Below the pieces are notes generated by a model. That model had not been told where the DNA came from and ran no database searches. It saw only the letters and a list, made by a program, of their open reading frames with translations. The translations under genes and the position numbers were made by a program. From Acidovorax sp. Leaf191 (GTDB taxonomy: Bacteria; Pseudomonadota; Gammaproteobacteria; Burkholderiales; Burkholderiaceae_C), in the NCBI RefSeq assembly GCF_001424425.1, contig NZ_LMPT01000023.1:64170-128169 (forward strand): a stretch of DNA of 64,000 bases, read 5' to 3'. Below are positions 35,623 through 44,048 of the stretch, in pieces; positions within the stretch are counted from its first letter, which is position 1; each line of letters opens with the position of its first letter.

Positions 35623-36705
35623 ATGGATCGCCGTTCGCTCATCAAGCACTCCGGTCTGGCGGGTGTACTGGCCACAGGCGTTGCGCCGGCCGTGCATGCC
35701 CAGCCCACGCTGCGGTGGCGCATAGCATCCAGTTTCCCGCGCTCCTCGGACAACATCTTCGGCGGCGCCGAGGTGTTCGCGAAGGCCGTGCGCACCCTGT
35801 CCAACGGCAAGTTCGAGATCTCGGTCCACCCCGGCGGAGAACTCATGCCCCCGTTCGACGTGGTGGATGGCGTGCAGAGCGGCGCGGTGGAGATGTGCCA
35901 CGCCGTGCCGTATTACTTCTACGCCAAGAACCCGGCGTTCGCGCTGGGTTGTGCGGTGCCTTTCGGCTTCAATGCCCGCCAGATGAGTGCGTGGATGCTG
36001 CATGGCAACGGGCGCAAGCTCATGAACGAGTTCTACGCCGGCTACAACATCGTGAGTTTTGCCTGCGGCAACACAGGCACGCAGATGGGCGGCTGGTTCC
36101 TGCGCGAGATCAAGACGCCTGCGGACTTCAAAGGACTGAAGATCCGGGTGGGTGGCGGCTTGGTGGCCGAGGTCATGCAGAGGCTGGGCGCCATTCCGCA
36201 GAGCCTGCCGGGCGGCGAGATCTACCAGGCGCTGCAAAAGGGCGTGATCGATGCGGCCGAGTGGATCGGCCCTTACGATGACCAGAAGCTGGGCTTCAAC
36301 AAGGTGGCGCCTTACTACTATTATCCCGGCTGGTGGGAGGGCGGCCCCGAGGTCGACCTCTATGTGAACAAGAAGGCCTACGAGTCGCTCACGCCAGACT
36401 ACCGCTTCATCATCGAGGCTGCGGCATCGATAGCGCACACGGACATGCTCGCCCGGTACGACGCGCTCAATCCCAACGCGCTCAAGCAACTGGTGGCCGC
36501 CAAGACCAAGGTGCTCCCGTTCTCGCAGACCGTGATGGACGCTGCGTTCAAGGCATCGATGGAAGTCTTTGCGCAGAACGACTCCAGGAGCCCCGAGTGG
36601 AAAAAGATCTACGGCGACATGCGCAACTTCCAGCGCGACCAGATCCTGTGGTTCCGGTTTGCGGAAGCGCGGTATGACACGTTCATGTCGGCGCAAAAGA
36701 TTTAG
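35623..36705 (+). CDS. TRAP transporter substrate-binding protein (DctP type), paralogue 1
   Basis: A 360-residue periplasmic binding protein. The N-terminus MDRRSLIKHSG to AVHA (residues 1-26) is a Tat-like signal with RR at 3-4. The mature part starts QPTLRWRIASSFP and contains GGNxGTQMGGWF-type and WIGPYDDQKLGF motifs of the TakP/DctP family that binds 2-oxo or carboxylic acids. It is very similar to the next gene along its whole length, a tandem duplication. The membrane subunits DctQM are 4 kb away on the other strand and may serve both. Confidence 0.92.
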   Translation: MDRRSLIKHSGLAGVLATGVAPAVHAQPTLRWRIASSFPRSSDNIFGGAEVFAKAVRTLSNGKFEISVHPGGELMPPFDVVDGVQSGAVEMCHAVPYYFYAKNPAFALGCAVPFGFNARQMSAWMLHGNGRKLMNEFYAGYNIVSFACGNTGTQMGGWFLREIKTPADFKGLKIRVGGGLVAEVMQRLGAIPQSLPGGEIYQALQKGVIDAAEWIGPYDDQKLGFNKVAPYYYYPGWWEGGPEVDLYVNKKAYESLTPDYRFIIEAAASIAHTDMLARYDALNPNALKQLVAAKTKVLPFSQTVMDAAFKASMEVFAQNDSRSPEWKKIYGDMRNFQRDQILWFRFAEARYDTFMSAQKI

Positions 36706-36795
36706 CTCCCCCTGAGTCGCCTGCGGCGCCTTCCCCCTGAGGGGGACGCACCCAGCGGCCTGGCAAAGCCAGTTCCGCGGGTGCACTCGCATGGG
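36706..36795 (+). repeat. Family A stop-codon-linked repeat, copy 6
   Basis: Directly after the TAG of TRAP paralogue 1: CTCCCCCTGAGTCGCCTGC, then CCCCCTGAGGGGGACGCAC and a CTGGCAAAGCCAG hairpin. Confidence 0.85.
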
Positions 36796-37042
36796 GCGCG
36801 CCAGTTTCTGCGGCTGGTGATGGCGCTTGCGCGCTGTGACTCCGCAGAGCCATCGTTGGCGCTCTGAATCGCGATGCTTGCAGAACCCTGAAGCCCGTAT
36901 GCGCGCGCCGGGCTTTCACGGGAAAACCCCCAAATCCGCGGGGGGGCATGTTCCTACAATCAATCGGGCTAGAAGGTCCTTGGCTGCGGGCGACCCGCTT
37001 GCGTGCCAGGGTGTGCAATCACAAGTATTTCGGAGAGAACTC
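36796..37042. promoter_or_regulatory. Upstream region of TRAP paralogue 2
   Basis: GGGAAAACC (36920-36928) and TACAAT (36955-36960) recur at nearly the same spacing as upstream of paralogue 1, so the promoter was probably duplicated with the gene. CGGAGAGAAC supplies the ribosome binding site before ATG 37043. Confidence 0.45.
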
Positions 37043-38125
37043 ATGGATCGTCGTTCAATCATCAAGCAGGCAGGTATTGCCGGTGTGCTGGCCGCCGGAG
37101 TGGCACCAGCAGTGCACGCGCAAGCCGCAGTGCGCTGGCGCCTGGCATCGAGCTTCCCCAAGCCCCTGGACACCATCTACGGTGGCGCTGAAGTGTTCGC
37201 CAACGCCGTCAAGGCGATGTCCGGCGGCAAGTTCGAGATCTCGGTCCACGCGGGTGGCGAGCTGATGCCTCCCTTCGGCGTGGTCGACGGCGTGCAGCAG
37301 GGCTCCGTCGAAATGGCGCACACCGTGCCTTACTACTTCTACGGCAAGAACCCCGCGTTCGCCATCGGTTCGGCCATTCCTTTCGGCATGAACGCCCGCC
37401 AGATGAACGCCTGGATGCTGCACGGCAATGGCCGCAAGCTGATGGACGAGTTCTACGGCGGCTACGGCATGCTCAGCTTTGCGGGCGGCAACACCGGCAC
37501 GCAGATGGGCGGCTGGTTCCGCAAGGAAATCAAGACCGCAGCCGACCTGAAGGGCCTGAAGATGCGCCTGGGCGGCGGCTTGGTGGGCGACGTGATGACC
37601 AAGATGGGCGTGGTGCCCCAGAGCATCCCTGGCGGCGAAATCTATCAAGCGCTGGAAAAGGGCACGATCGACGCGGCCGAGTGGGTGGGCCCGTACGACG
37701 ACCAGAAGCTGGGCTTCAACAAGGTCGCTCCGAACTACTACTACCCCGGTTGGTGGGAAGGCGGTCCTGAAGTGGACTTCTTCGTCAACAAGAAGGCCTT
37801 CGATGCCCTGTCGTCCGAAAACAAGGCCATCATCGCCGCCGCTTCGGCACAGGCTTCGGTGGACATGCTGGCCAAGTACGACGCCCGCAACCCCGTCGCC
37901 TTGAAGCAACTGATCGGCGCCAAGACCAAGCTGCTGCCTTTCAGCAAGGAAATCCTGGACGCATCGTTCAAGGCCTCGCTGGCCGTGTACGAAGAAAACA
38001 GCGCCAAGAGCCCCGAGTGGAAGAAGATCTACACCGACTTCGCCGCATTCCAGAAGGACCAGGTGGCATGGTTCCGCGTGGCCGAAGGCCGGTTCGACAG
38101 CTACATGCAGACCATCAAGCTCTGA
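37043..38125 (+). CDS. TRAP transporter substrate-binding protein (DctP type), paralogue 2
   Basis: 360 residues, the same length as its upstream twin, with signal MDRRSIIKQAGIAG to AVHA and the same landmarks (GGELMPPFGVVDGV, GNTGTQMGGWF, EWVGPYDDQKLGFNKVAP). Differences are scattered, including a more Lys-rich surface, so the pair may have diverged in ligand. A strong terminator follows. Its codon choice (more AAG, CCT and TCC) looks like that of a highly expressed gene. Confidence 0.92.
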   Translation: MDRRSIIKQAGIAGVLAAGVAPAVHAQAAVRWRLASSFPKPLDTIYGGAEVFANAVKAMSGGKFEISVHAGGELMPPFGVVDGVQQGSVEMAHTVPYYFYGKNPAFAIGSAIPFGMNARQMNAWMLHGNGRKLMDEFYGGYGMLSFAGGNTGTQMGGWFRKEIKTAADLKGLKMRLGGGLVGDVMTKMGVVPQSIPGGEIYQALEKGTIDAAEWVGPYDDQKLGFNKVAPNYYYPGWWEGGPEVDFFVNKKAFDALSSENKAIIAAASAQASVDMLAKYDARNPVALKQLIGAKTKLLPFSKEILDASFKASLAVYEENSAKSPEWKKIYTDFAAFQKDQVAWFRVAEGRFDSYMQTIKL

Positions 38126-38151
38126 TCTGGCGCTGCGTCAGACATTGCAAC

Positions 38152-38180
38152 AAAAAACCGCGCTTCGGCGCGGTTTTTTT
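38152..38180 (+). terminator. Terminator of TRAP paralogue 2
   Basis: A CCGCGC/GCGCGG stem with a TTCG tetraloop, flanked by six A and seven T residues: a textbook bidirectional terminator 27 nt past the stop codon. Confidence 0.95.
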
Positions 38181-38214
38181 ATGGGTGGCGTGAAGAAGCT
38201 TCCCCATTTCGCAC

Positions 38215-38781
38215 TCAGTCACGCGCTCGCCGGTAGTGCAGGGCGACGGCGCCGTTGCGCATAGGCGCCGCAGCAATCAACGCCAGCCGTCGCGTGCCAG
38301 GCAGCCCGCTGGCGTACAGCGTCGGTCCGTGGCCCGCGATGCGGGGATGCACCAGAAATCGGTACTCGTCGATCAGGTCCAGCGCATCCAGCGCCGCCGC
38401 GAGCTGGCCGCTGCCGAGCAGCACGCCAGCAGCTGTCGCGTCCTTCAGCGCCTGCACCTGCTCTGGCAAGTCAGCACCGCCAGCGATGTGGTGGCTTTGG
38501 GTCCACGGGAAATCTTTGCGTGTGGACGAGACCACGTACTTCGGCTTGGCCTCCAGCTTCACCGCCCACTCGCGCACGGCCGGCGGCGCCTGCACATCGC
38601 CACGCGCGACGCCCGGCCAGTAGCCCTCCATCATCTCGTAGGTGACGCGGCCCCAGAGCATTGCGCCGTGCTCGTCCATGAGCTGGGTGAAGAAGGCGTG
38701 TGTCTCGTCGTCGGCAATGCCCTCTTGGTGGTCGGCACAGCCGTCCAGGGTGAGGTTGAGGCTGAAGGTGAGAAGTCCCAT
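38215..38781 (-). CDS. Dihydrofolate reductase-fold (RibD C-terminal domain) protein
   Basis: A 188-residue protein of the DHFR/RibD-C superfamily. It has SLNLTLDGCADHQEG at the N-terminus, MLWGRVTYEMMEGYWP near residue 41, KYVVSSTRKDFPW in the middle and VHPRIAGHGPTLY near 143. Members are NADPH-dependent reductases of unknown substrate, common as stand-alone genes. The ATG at 38781 sits behind a GGAG-type site. It stands alone. Confidence 0.85.
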   Translation of the reverse strand: MGLLTFSLNLTLDGCADHQEGIADDETHAFFTQLMDEHGAMLWGRVTYEMMEGYWPGVARGDVQAPPAVREWAVKLEAKPKYVVSSTRKDFPWTQSHHIAGGADLPEQVQALKDATAAGVLLGSGQLAAALDALDLIDEYRFLVHPRIAGHGPTLYASGLPGTRRLALIAAAPMRNGAVALHYRRARD

Positions 38782-38933
38782 GGGATGTCTCCGCGTTGGG
38801 TGATCAGGTGTTCAGAGCCGCTGTCTAGCAATTGCGGCCACTGCTGCGCTCTTGTGTCTTTTCCCTCGTTGCTGCACACACCACTTGTGGGTGCTGACCC
38901 ATCGCTGGTGCCGGGCCGCAGGTTCGGCTGCAC

Positions 38934-39143
38934 TCATTCCTTGAGGCTCACCCCCAGGTTGTCCAGTTTTTTCGCATACGAGTCTCTGCGTTTTACCGCC
39001 TTTGCAGCGGTTTCGACCGCAGCTTGGATGGCCCTGGGGCCCTTGTTCTCCGCAGCTTTGATCAATCCGAGCTTGTGAGCGGCATCTGCCTGAGCCCGTC
39101 TGAACGTGGCAATGAGTTCGGAATGTGCAACGGATGAATTCAC
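38934..39143 (-). CDS. Hypothetical protein (69 aa), islet gene 2
   Basis: Not recognised. The start is GTG 39143, preceded at ideal spacing by GGGAG; a longer frame upstream has no comparable site. The product is a highly charged helical protein (FRRAQADAAHKLGLIKAAE, AAKAVKRRDSYAKKLDN), possibly a helical hairpin. It follows the 137-aa gene by 32 nt in the same direction, so they form a unit. GC content is visibly lower than in neighbours, which suggests recent acquisition. Confidence 0.6.
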   Translation of the reverse strand: MNSSVAHSELIATFRRAQADAAHKLGLIKAAENKGPRAIQAAVETAAKAVKRRDSYAKKLDNLGVSLKE

Positions 39144-39175
39144 AGGTACTCCCACATCAATCGGCGCAGTTGGCC

Positions 39176-39589
39176 TCAAAGCTTGACGCTGGTGCGCAGC
39201 AAGGCTGTCCTCAACTCGCGAGTCGCAGACTTCGACACATCCACCTGTTGAACGGCCAGGTCGAACGGTGAGCCTGGCTTGATATTCGAAGGCAGTATCT
39301 TTTTTGCTGGAAGCTTGGAGGGGTAGGTGCCCTGGCCCGGACACATGCGAACGGAAAACCCGAATTCTTCGAGTGCACCCTTCGCATACAGCTCTGCCAA
39401 TTGTTGGAACGTCACGAAAGTTGAACGTTTGACGTCCCTGTGTCCAGGCTCCTGGATGTCACGAACGATCTCGAATTTACCCAGCGAATCTCGCTGCGTA
39501 TCGGTGAACGGGTGCAGCAAGAACGTCTGACGAACGCCATCCTTCTTGGACACCAGCGTGTGCTCCACGGCTATATCTGTTAACAGCAT
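39176..39589 (-). CDS. Hypothetical protein (137 aa), islet gene 1
   Basis: Not recognised. The ATG at 39589 has AAGGA upstream. The soluble chain has a beta-rich N-terminal half (VEHTLVSKKDGVRQTFLLH) and a helical middle (VTFQQLAELYAKGALEEFG); no membrane segment or signal. Codon use (many AAA, GAA, TTG and ACG) and lower GC differ from the flanks. A 9-bp tandem repeat lies 26 nt upstream. With the following 69-aa gene it looks like a small acquired cassette; toxin-antitoxin or defence roles are possible but unsupported. Confidence 0.65.
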   Translation of the reverse strand: MLLTDIAVEHTLVSKKDGVRQTFLLHPFTDTQRDSLGKFEIVRDIQEPGHRDVKRSTFVTFQQLAELYAKGALEEFGFSVRMCPGQGTYPSKLPAKKILPSNIKPGSPFDLAVQQVDVSKSATRELRTALLRTSVKL

Positions 39590-39614
39590 TTATTTCCTTG
39601 CAAAGCGCCATCTG

Positions 39615-39659
39615 TCGCCATGGTTGCCATGGTTGCCTTGGTTGCCTTGGTTGCCAAAG
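39615..39659. repeat. 9-bp tandem repeat upstream of the islet genes
   Basis: Units TCGCCATGG, TTGCCATGG, TTGCCTTGG, TTGCCTTGG and TTGCCAAAG, five in register, in the promoter-proximal region of the 137-aa gene. Confidence 0.9.
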
Positions 39660-39819
39660 TCGCAGACCCTGTTGAATCAGATCAGCTTGGAGCAGTCTTC
39701 GACGCCCAGTCTTTGGCGGACCGCATGGGGCCGATGCGGGAAGTCTACCCACTCACTGTGGCGTTGAGTCAAGACGCAACGGTCCAGCGTGCACCGGCAT
39801 GCCGCGATCACCCGGCAAG

Positions 39820-39843
39820 AAAAAACCGCGCCTCAGCGCGGTT
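39820..39843 (-). terminator. Terminator of the 39886-40377 gene
   Basis: A CCGCGC/GCGCGG stem with a 4-nt loop and six Ts on the minus strand, 43 nt past the stop codon. Confidence 0.85.
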
Positions 39844-39885
39844 CTGGTGTTTCTGAGCCCGGCGCAATGTCCAGTGCTGTTGCGG

Positions 39886-40377
39886 TCAAAACTGCCGAAA
39901 CGCCTTCAGTTCCGCCCCGATCCGCTCGAACTCCGCCATGAGCTGCGGTGTCGCGCCGTAGAACACCGTGAACTTGCCCGCCAGCGTCCGCACATACAGC
40001 CGCGGCGCAATCAACCAGCTCAAGCCCGGCACGCGGATCAGGCGCACGTAGGCCAGGTCGTCGAAAGCCATGGACTTGTCCCACACCCAGCGCTGGTGCA
40101 GGCCGCTGGGGGTGATACGGGTGCGGCTGACCATGATGCTCCACCAGGTCCAGGCCATCAGCAACAGGCCGGCGATGAACCACCCCGTGCCGTTGCTCAC
40201 GCCGCTGCCCAGGGCGCCGCGCGACCACAGCTGGTAGAACCACAGGGTGCAGCCGCCCACGATCAGCGTGGCAAACGCCCGGAAGGTGGGCGAGAACGCC
40301 GCGCCGTTCACTTCACCGTCTTTCGGGGCAAAGCGAAACGGCTCCATCAGGGGCTGCGGCGTGATGTTCATCAGCAT
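39886..40377 (-). CDS. Membrane protein with PH-like domain features (163 aa)
   Basis: Not assigned to a named family. Two hydrophobic helices (about residues 32-50 and 62-80) are followed by a soluble domain with a beta pattern like bacterial PH domains (SRTRITPSGLHQRWVWDKSMAFDDLAYVRLI and YVRTLAGKFTVFYG). ATG 40377 is preferred (AAGGTG upstream); ATG 40371 is two codons on. It follows dctM by 37 nt, so it may be transcribed with the TRAP operon although unrelated in function. Confidence 0.65.
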   Translation of the reverse strand: MLMNITPQPLMEPFRFAPKDGEVNGAAFSPTFRAFATLIVGGCTLWFYQLWSRGALGSGVSNGTGWFIAGLLLMAWTWWSIMVSRTRITPSGLHQRWVWDKSMAFDDLAYVRLIRVPGLSWLIAPRLYVRTLAGKFTVFYGATPQLMAEFERIGAELKAFRQF

Positions 40378-40414
40378 GCGCAGGCCACCTTGGTTCGTGC
40401 GATCACGGATGCCA

Positions 40415-41953
40415 TCACTTGGCAGGCTCGGCCGGCGCTGCCGCGGGGTCTGCCGGCGTGGCAGGCTCGGCGGGTGGGGTGGCGGAGTCGCCAAAGGGGT
40501 TCTCGCCGCCCGACGATGACTCTTCGCTGCGCATGTCGTCCACCGGCACTTCGATCTGCACCTTGTCGGTGTCGATCACCTCGGCCTTGGGCAGGAACAT
40601 CGTCACGGTCTGGGGCACGAAGATCACGATGGCCACCAGCAGCAGCTGCATGATCACCCAGGGGATCGCGCCCATGTAGATGTCGCTGGACAGCACGGGC
40701 TTGGGAATGCGGCCTTCCTTGAACAGCGTGTTGGCAATGCCGCGCAGGTAGAACAGCGCAAAGCCGAAGGGCGGGTGCATGAAGCTCGTTTGCATGTTCA
40801 CGCACAGCAGCACGCCGAACCAGATCAGGTCGATGCCGAGCTTGTCGGCCACCGGGCCCAGCATGGGCAGGATGATGAAGGCGATCTCGAAGAAGTCGAG
40901 GAAGAACGCCAGGAAGAAGATGAACAGGTTGACGGCGATCAGGAAGCCGACCTGGCCGCCGGGCAGGCCCGAGAGCATGTGCTCGACCCACTTGGCACCG
41001 TCCACGCCCTGGAACACCATCGAGAACACCCGGGCACCGATCAGGATGAAGACGACCATGGCCGTGAGCCGCATCGTGCCTTGCATGGCCTCCCACATCA
41101 GCGACAAGGTCAGGCGCTTGTGGATGGCCGCCAGCAGCATGGCGCCGACCACGCCCATGGCACCGGCTTCGGTGGGGGTGGCGATGGCGGTGTCGATACC
41201 GGGCAGGCCGCCCATGGAGCCCAGCACCGCAAAGATCAGCAGCGCCGACGGGATGATGCCGCGCAGGCACTTGAGCCAGAGCTTGGCGCCCGACATGGTG
41301 CGCGCTTCCTTCGGAATGCCCGGCAGGTAGTGCGGCTTGAACACGCCCAGGAAGAACGTGTAGCCCGCGAAGATCAGCACCTGCAGGATGGAAGGGCCCC
41401 AGGCGCCGCGGTACATGTCGCCCACCGAGCGGCCGAGCTGGTCGGCCATGACGATCAGCACGAGCGACGGCGGCACCAGCTGCGTGATGGTGCCCGAGGC
41501 GGCCAGCACGCCGGTGGCGTAGCGCATGTTGTAGCCGTAGCGGATCATCACCGGCAGCGAGATCAGCGCCATGGCGATCACCTGGCCGGCCACGGTGCCG
41601 GTGATGGCGCCGAGGATGAAGCCCACGATGATGACCGAGTAGCCCAGGCCGCCGCGCACGGTGCCGAAGAGCTGGCCCATCGAGTCGAGCATGTCTTCGG
41701 CCAGGCCGCACTTCTCCAGGATCGCGCCCATGAAGGTGAAGAACGGGATCGCCAGCAGCAGCTCGTTGGACAGGATGCCGAAGATGTTGATGGGCAGGTT
41801 GGCCATGAAGACGGGCGGGAACCACCCCATCTCGATGGCGAAGAAGCCCGACGCCAGCCCCAGGGCCGCGAGTGAGAAGGCGACCGGGAAGCCGATCAGC
41901 ATCACCACCACCAGCCCCGCGAACATGATCGGGGCGAAGTTTTCCATGTGCAT
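40415..41953 (-). CDS. TRAP transporter large permease (DctM)
   Basis: A 512-residue membrane protein with about twelve helices; the opening FAPIMFAGLVVVMLIGFPVAF and inner motifs TGTVAGQVIAMALISLP and IATPTEAGAMGVVGA fit DctM of the TRAP family, which imports organic acids using a sodium gradient. The last about 45 residues are a charged then Pro/Ala-rich cytoplasmic tail, longer than usual. It lies 122 nt after dctQ. The most likely binding proteins are the DctP paralogues at 35623 and 37043. Confidence 0.92.
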   Translation of the reverse strand: MHMENFAPIMFAGLVVVMLIGFPVAFSLAALGLASGFFAIEMGWFPPVFMANLPINIFGILSNELLLAIPFFTFMGAILEKCGLAEDMLDSMGQLFGTVRGGLGYSVIIVGFILGAITGTVAGQVIAMALISLPVMIRYGYNMRYATGVLAASGTITQLVPPSLVLIVMADQLGRSVGDMYRGAWGPSILQVLIFAGYTFFLGVFKPHYLPGIPKEARTMSGAKLWLKCLRGIIPSALLIFAVLGSMGGLPGIDTAIATPTEAGAMGVVGAMLLAAIHKRLTLSLMWEAMQGTMRLTAMVVFILIGARVFSMVFQGVDGAKWVEHMLSGLPGGQVGFLIAVNLFIFFLAFFLDFFEIAFIILPMLGPVADKLGIDLIWFGVLLCVNMQTSFMHPPFGFALFYLRGIANTLFKEGRIPKPVLSSDIYMGAIPWVIMQLLLVAIVIFVPQTVTMFLPKAEVIDTDKVQIEVPVDDMRSEESSSGGENPFGDSATPPAEPATPADPAAAPAEPAK

Positions 41954-42075
41954 TTTGTTGTTCCTGAAATTCCGGGAGTGAGAGCGCGGCAGGCCGTCCT
42001 AGCAAGCGGGGCCGGGGTGCCGCGGGGTCTTCTTCATGGCGCGTCCTGGAGGGGGCGGCCCAAGGAGCGGGATGC

Positions 42076-42615
42076 TTACTGCACCGGCTTTTCGTAGTGG
42101 GTGTTCATCTGGTAGATGCCGCGCAGGTAGGCCACGCGCTTGATGATCTCGGCCAGGCCCTGCAGGACCATCAGGGTGAAGCCGACGGGCATCAGGATGA
42201 TGGCGGGCCAGCGGATCAGGCCGCCGGAGTTGCCCGACATCTCGCCTGACAGGAAGGCGCGCTCGAACAGGGGCCAGCTCAGGTAGGCGATGAGCGCCAT
42301 GGCAGGCAGCAGGAACAGCGCCAGGCCCATGATGTCCACATACACCTGCTTGTTGCCGCGCAGCTTGCCGTAGATGATGTCCACGCGCACATGCTCGTTG
42401 AGCATCAGCACGAAGGGCGCGCCCAGCATGACGGTGGCGGCAAACAGGTACCACTGGATCTCGAGCCAGGCGTTGGAGCTCATGTCGATGCCGTAGCGCA
42501 CGAAGGCGTTGCCGGCAGAGATGAGGGCGGCGGCGAGGACGGTCCAGGTGGCGATCTTGCTGAGCTTGCTGGAAATCCAGTCCATGCCCAAGGCCAATTT
42601 GAGAAGTGCTGACAC
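42076..42615 (-). CDS. TRAP transporter small permease (DctQ)
   Basis: A 179-residue, four-helix membrane subunit. WLEIQWYLFAATVMLGAPFVLMLNEHVRVDI is the DctQ hallmark, at about residues 50-80. The start is GTG 42615 with GGAG eight bases upstream. Expressed with dctM. A GC hairpin (CGGGCCC/GGGCCCG at 42644-42668) lies in the leader. Confidence 0.92.
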   Translation of the reverse strand: MSALLKLALGMDWISSKLSKIATWTVLAAALISAGNAFVRYGIDMSSNAWLEIQWYLFAATVMLGAPFVLMLNEHVRVDIIYGKLRGNKQVYVDIMGLALFLLPAMALIAYLSWPLFERAFLSGEMSGNSGGLIRWPAIILMPVGFTLMVLQGLAEIIKRVAYLRGIYQMNTHYEKPVQ

Positions 42616-42868
42616 GTTGTGTCTCCTGAGTATGAAAATGGGGCGGGCCCAATGCGCTGCCGGGCCCGAGGGTGTCTGAAAGTAACGCGCATCCTACTCC
42701 CCAAGCGCTGAAGAAAGCCTGACGCGCCGACATGGGGTTTTCCTCAGGGTCGGGCCCCTTCATCGGCGCTTTCCGAGGCTTTGCGCGCCGGTATCCCCAC
42801 ACCATTTTCCCTCTTGGCACCACCCCCGCAGCATGCGCTTGTGCGGCATGCGCTGCCTGTATGCGTTC

Positions 42869-43993
42869 TCAGGCCGCCTGGGCGCGGGAGGCGCGCTTGG
42901 GCTTGGCAAAGCGCCACCAGGGCAGCACCCGGCTCATCGCCAGCACCTCGCCGCAGCGCAGCGGCGTGTAGCCCGGCAGCCCGGCCATCTGCTGCAGCCA
43001 GTCGGGCGTCTGCAGCAGGGTGCGCAGGGCCAGGGTGGCGGGCTGGTCCAGGCTCGCCTTGAGGCAGGCCAGGTGGTAGCGCTCGCGCACCAGCGGCACA
43101 AAGCCCAGGCCGCGCGCCCGCGCCGCCAGCTCGATGCCCACGCCCACATCGGCCGCGCCGGCGGCCACGGCCTGCGCCACCGCGGTGTGCGATGGCTCGT
43201 CGGACGCATAGCCGGTCAGCGCGCCCGGTGCCAGCCCGTCCTGCGCCAGCAGCTCGTCGATGAGCACGCGCGTGCCGGAGCCCAGCGGCCGGTTCACGAA
43301 CCGTGCCCCGGTGCGGGCCACGTCGGCCAGGGTGTTCAACTGCAGCGGGTTGCCCGGCGCGACGATGAGGCCCTGCGTGCGCTGGGCAAAGCCGATGACC
43401 TTGTGCAGGCCCGGCTGCAGCAGGGGCTGGTAGGTGCGCGCGGTCAGCGACTCGGCCTGGGCGTTCTCCACCGTGTGGAAACCCGCCAGCGTGCAGCGCC
43501 CTTCATTGAGCGCGCGGATCGCATCCACGCTGCCCGTGAAGCGGATGTCCAGGTGCAGCCCGCCGGTGCGCCCCGGTGTGGCCGCATGCGCCCGCAGTGC
43601 GGCCAGCGCGTCGTCGTGGCTGGCGTACAGCGTGAGCACGTGGGCCTGCGGGTCGAAGGCCACGGCGAACGCGCGCTCCAGGTCCGCATGCAGTGCCGCG
43701 ATCTGCGGCGCCAGGCGGGCCTGGGCCTGCCGCTCGGCCCACAGCAGCTTGGTGCCGAACTCGCTGAGCTGGGCGGACTGCCCCTTGCCCCAGATGATCA
43801 GCTCGCCGCCCAACTGCTCTTCCCAGCGCTTGAGCGCACCCCAGACATGGCGGTAGGACAGGTCGAGCGCACGCGCCGCGCCCGAGATGGAGCCGTGCTC
43901 CGCCACGGCCTGCAGCAGTTCCGGCAAGGGGTTGCGAATGAGTGCGGTGCCCGCGTCGCGGCTCAGCGTGTAGTGGAGTTGGACCCTATGCAC
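42869..43993 (-). CDS. ModE-like regulator with PBP-like ligand domain (tungstate/molybdate control)
   Basis: A 374-residue regulator. Residues about 20-85 form a winged helix of the LysR/ModE type (AVAEHGSISGAARALDLSYRHVWGALKRWE). Residues about 110-345 resemble the PBP-like domain found fused to ModE-type HTHs, with segments such as GLIVAPGNPLQLNTLADVA and FVNRPLGSGTRVLIDELL. It starts with GTG at 43993, divergent from tupB by 55 bp, and probably represses tup according to tungstate or molybdate level. The last 25 residues are basic. Confidence 0.85.
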   Translation of the reverse strand: MHRVQLHYTLSRDAGTALIRNPLPELLQAVAEHGSISGAARALDLSYRHVWGALKRWEEQLGGELIIWGKGQSAQLSEFGTKLLWAERQAQARLAPQIAALHADLERAFAVAFDPQAHVLTLYASHDDALAALRAHAATPGRTGGLHLDIRFTGSVDAIRALNEGRCTLAGFHTVENAQAESLTARTYQPLLQPGLHKVIGFAQRTQGLIVAPGNPLQLNTLADVARTGARFVNRPLGSGTRVLIDELLAQDGLAPGALTGYASDEPSHTAVAQAVAAGAADVGVGIELAARARGLGFVPLVRERYHLACLKASLDQPATLALRTLLQTPDWLQQMAGLPGYTPLRCGEVLAMSRVLPWWRFAKPKRASRAQAA

Positions 43994-44011
43994 AGGATTT
44001 CATATGGCTGG

Positions 44012-44048
44012 ATATTGGCAGGGTGCCTACGATAGCCCAATTCAATAT
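44012..44048. promoter_or_regulatory. Candidate tup operator
   Basis: ATATTGG (44012-44018) and CCAAT...CAATAT (44037-44048) form spaced inverted half-sites in the AT-rich gap between the divergent regulator and tupB. ModE-type sites often contain TATAT halves, so this is plausible but weak. Confidence 0.3.

Noticed and set aside
15607-39659. Tandem repeats as CRISPR arrays
   Set aside because: Units are 5-12 bp, directly adjacent and without spacers, and no cas gene is present.
40371-42005. A 544-codon minus-strand frame
   Set aside because: Same strand as dctM but in another frame. Its Arg/His/Gly-rich content has no membrane helices, while the dctM frame has all family motifs.
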